Origin: a virus
Reading direction: 5' to 3' (one strand)
DNA: 48,080 nucleotides
Virus record (IMG/VR): IMGVR_UViG_3300049215_000599
Location: 1 to 48,080 of that record
Position numbers and translations under genes: made by a program. The notes below the pieces were generated by a model. It ran no database searches, was not told the origin of the DNA, and saw only the letters and a program-made list of their open reading frames with translations. Shown here one piece after another: positions 48,014-48,080 of this stretch (positions are counted from its first letter, which is position 1; each line of letters starts with the position of its first letter).

Positions 48014-48080
48014 AAAGGGATAATAGATCCATGTCATTCCTCCAGACCTGGGATCGCCCTGGAGTCGGGTATCTTGTCCT
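47957..48080. repeat. Terminal redundancy of circular assembly (copy 2)
   Basis: This stretch repeats bases 1-124, with A at 48053 where copy 1 has G at 97. It also contains the first codons of the gene that starts at 75, here MSFLQTWDRP instead of MSFLQTWGRP. Confidence 0.9.

Overview
The window is one essentially complete genome of a tailed double-stranded DNA phage (Caudoviricetes), opened inside a tail gene. Bases 1-124 and 47957-48080 are the same sequence with one mismatch, so the assembly closes into a circle of about 47,956 bp. Terminase, portal, a Mu-type head set, neck and tail genes and a primase-polymerase are recognisable. No rRNA, tRNA, integrase or transposase was seen. The host cannot be named. 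Shine-Dalgarno sites of the AGGAGG type, TTGACA/TATAAT-like promoters, lipoprotein signals and twin-arginine signals all point to a bacterium.

Layout. (i) 1-5401, plus strand: tail and fibre genes, a lone glycosyltransferase, then a holin-like membrane protein and a small lipoprotein. (ii) 5392-10245, minus strand: about 18 short genes, many carrying paired cysteines, headed by an HTH regulator whose upstream gap carries dyad operators. (iii) 10361-12801, minus strand: a primase-polymerase/helicase-like protein preceded by a small HTH protein. (iv) 12802-13401: a gene-free block with TTCGT/ACGAA iterons around a core that is over 90% A+T, the likely replication origin. (v) 13402-14990, plus strand: small membrane proteins (one frameshifted) and an HExxH lipoprotein. 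(vi) 15066-18393: small and large terminase and portal. (vii) 18394-31455: a 13 kb insert with its own promoter and a leader that can fold into interleaved stems. It carries seven or eight glycosyltransferase-like genes, two sugar-nucleotide epimerase/reductase genes, a polysaccharide pyruvyl transferase homologue, four methyltransferase-like genes, two small CX5R phosphatase-like proteins and a two-domain GroES-like co-chaperonin. (viii) 31452-48013: Mu F-like minor head protein, protease/scaffold, major capsid, neck, a beta-rich repeat protein, tape-measure candidate and tail hub proteins, running through the circular junction into region (i).

How it fits together. The left arm looks like early regulation and replication, diverging from an origin that separates it from the late rightward operon. 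The unusual part is the insert between portal and minor head protein, two genes that are normally neighbours. Its genes overlap by a few bases almost throughout, so they are translated as one coupled unit. My reading is that they build or transfer a modified glycan onto the virion or the infected cell surface, while the tandem co-chaperonin assists folding of the capsid proteins encoded next to it. The glycan target, the role of the phosphatase-like pair and the function of the structured leader are inferred or unknown.
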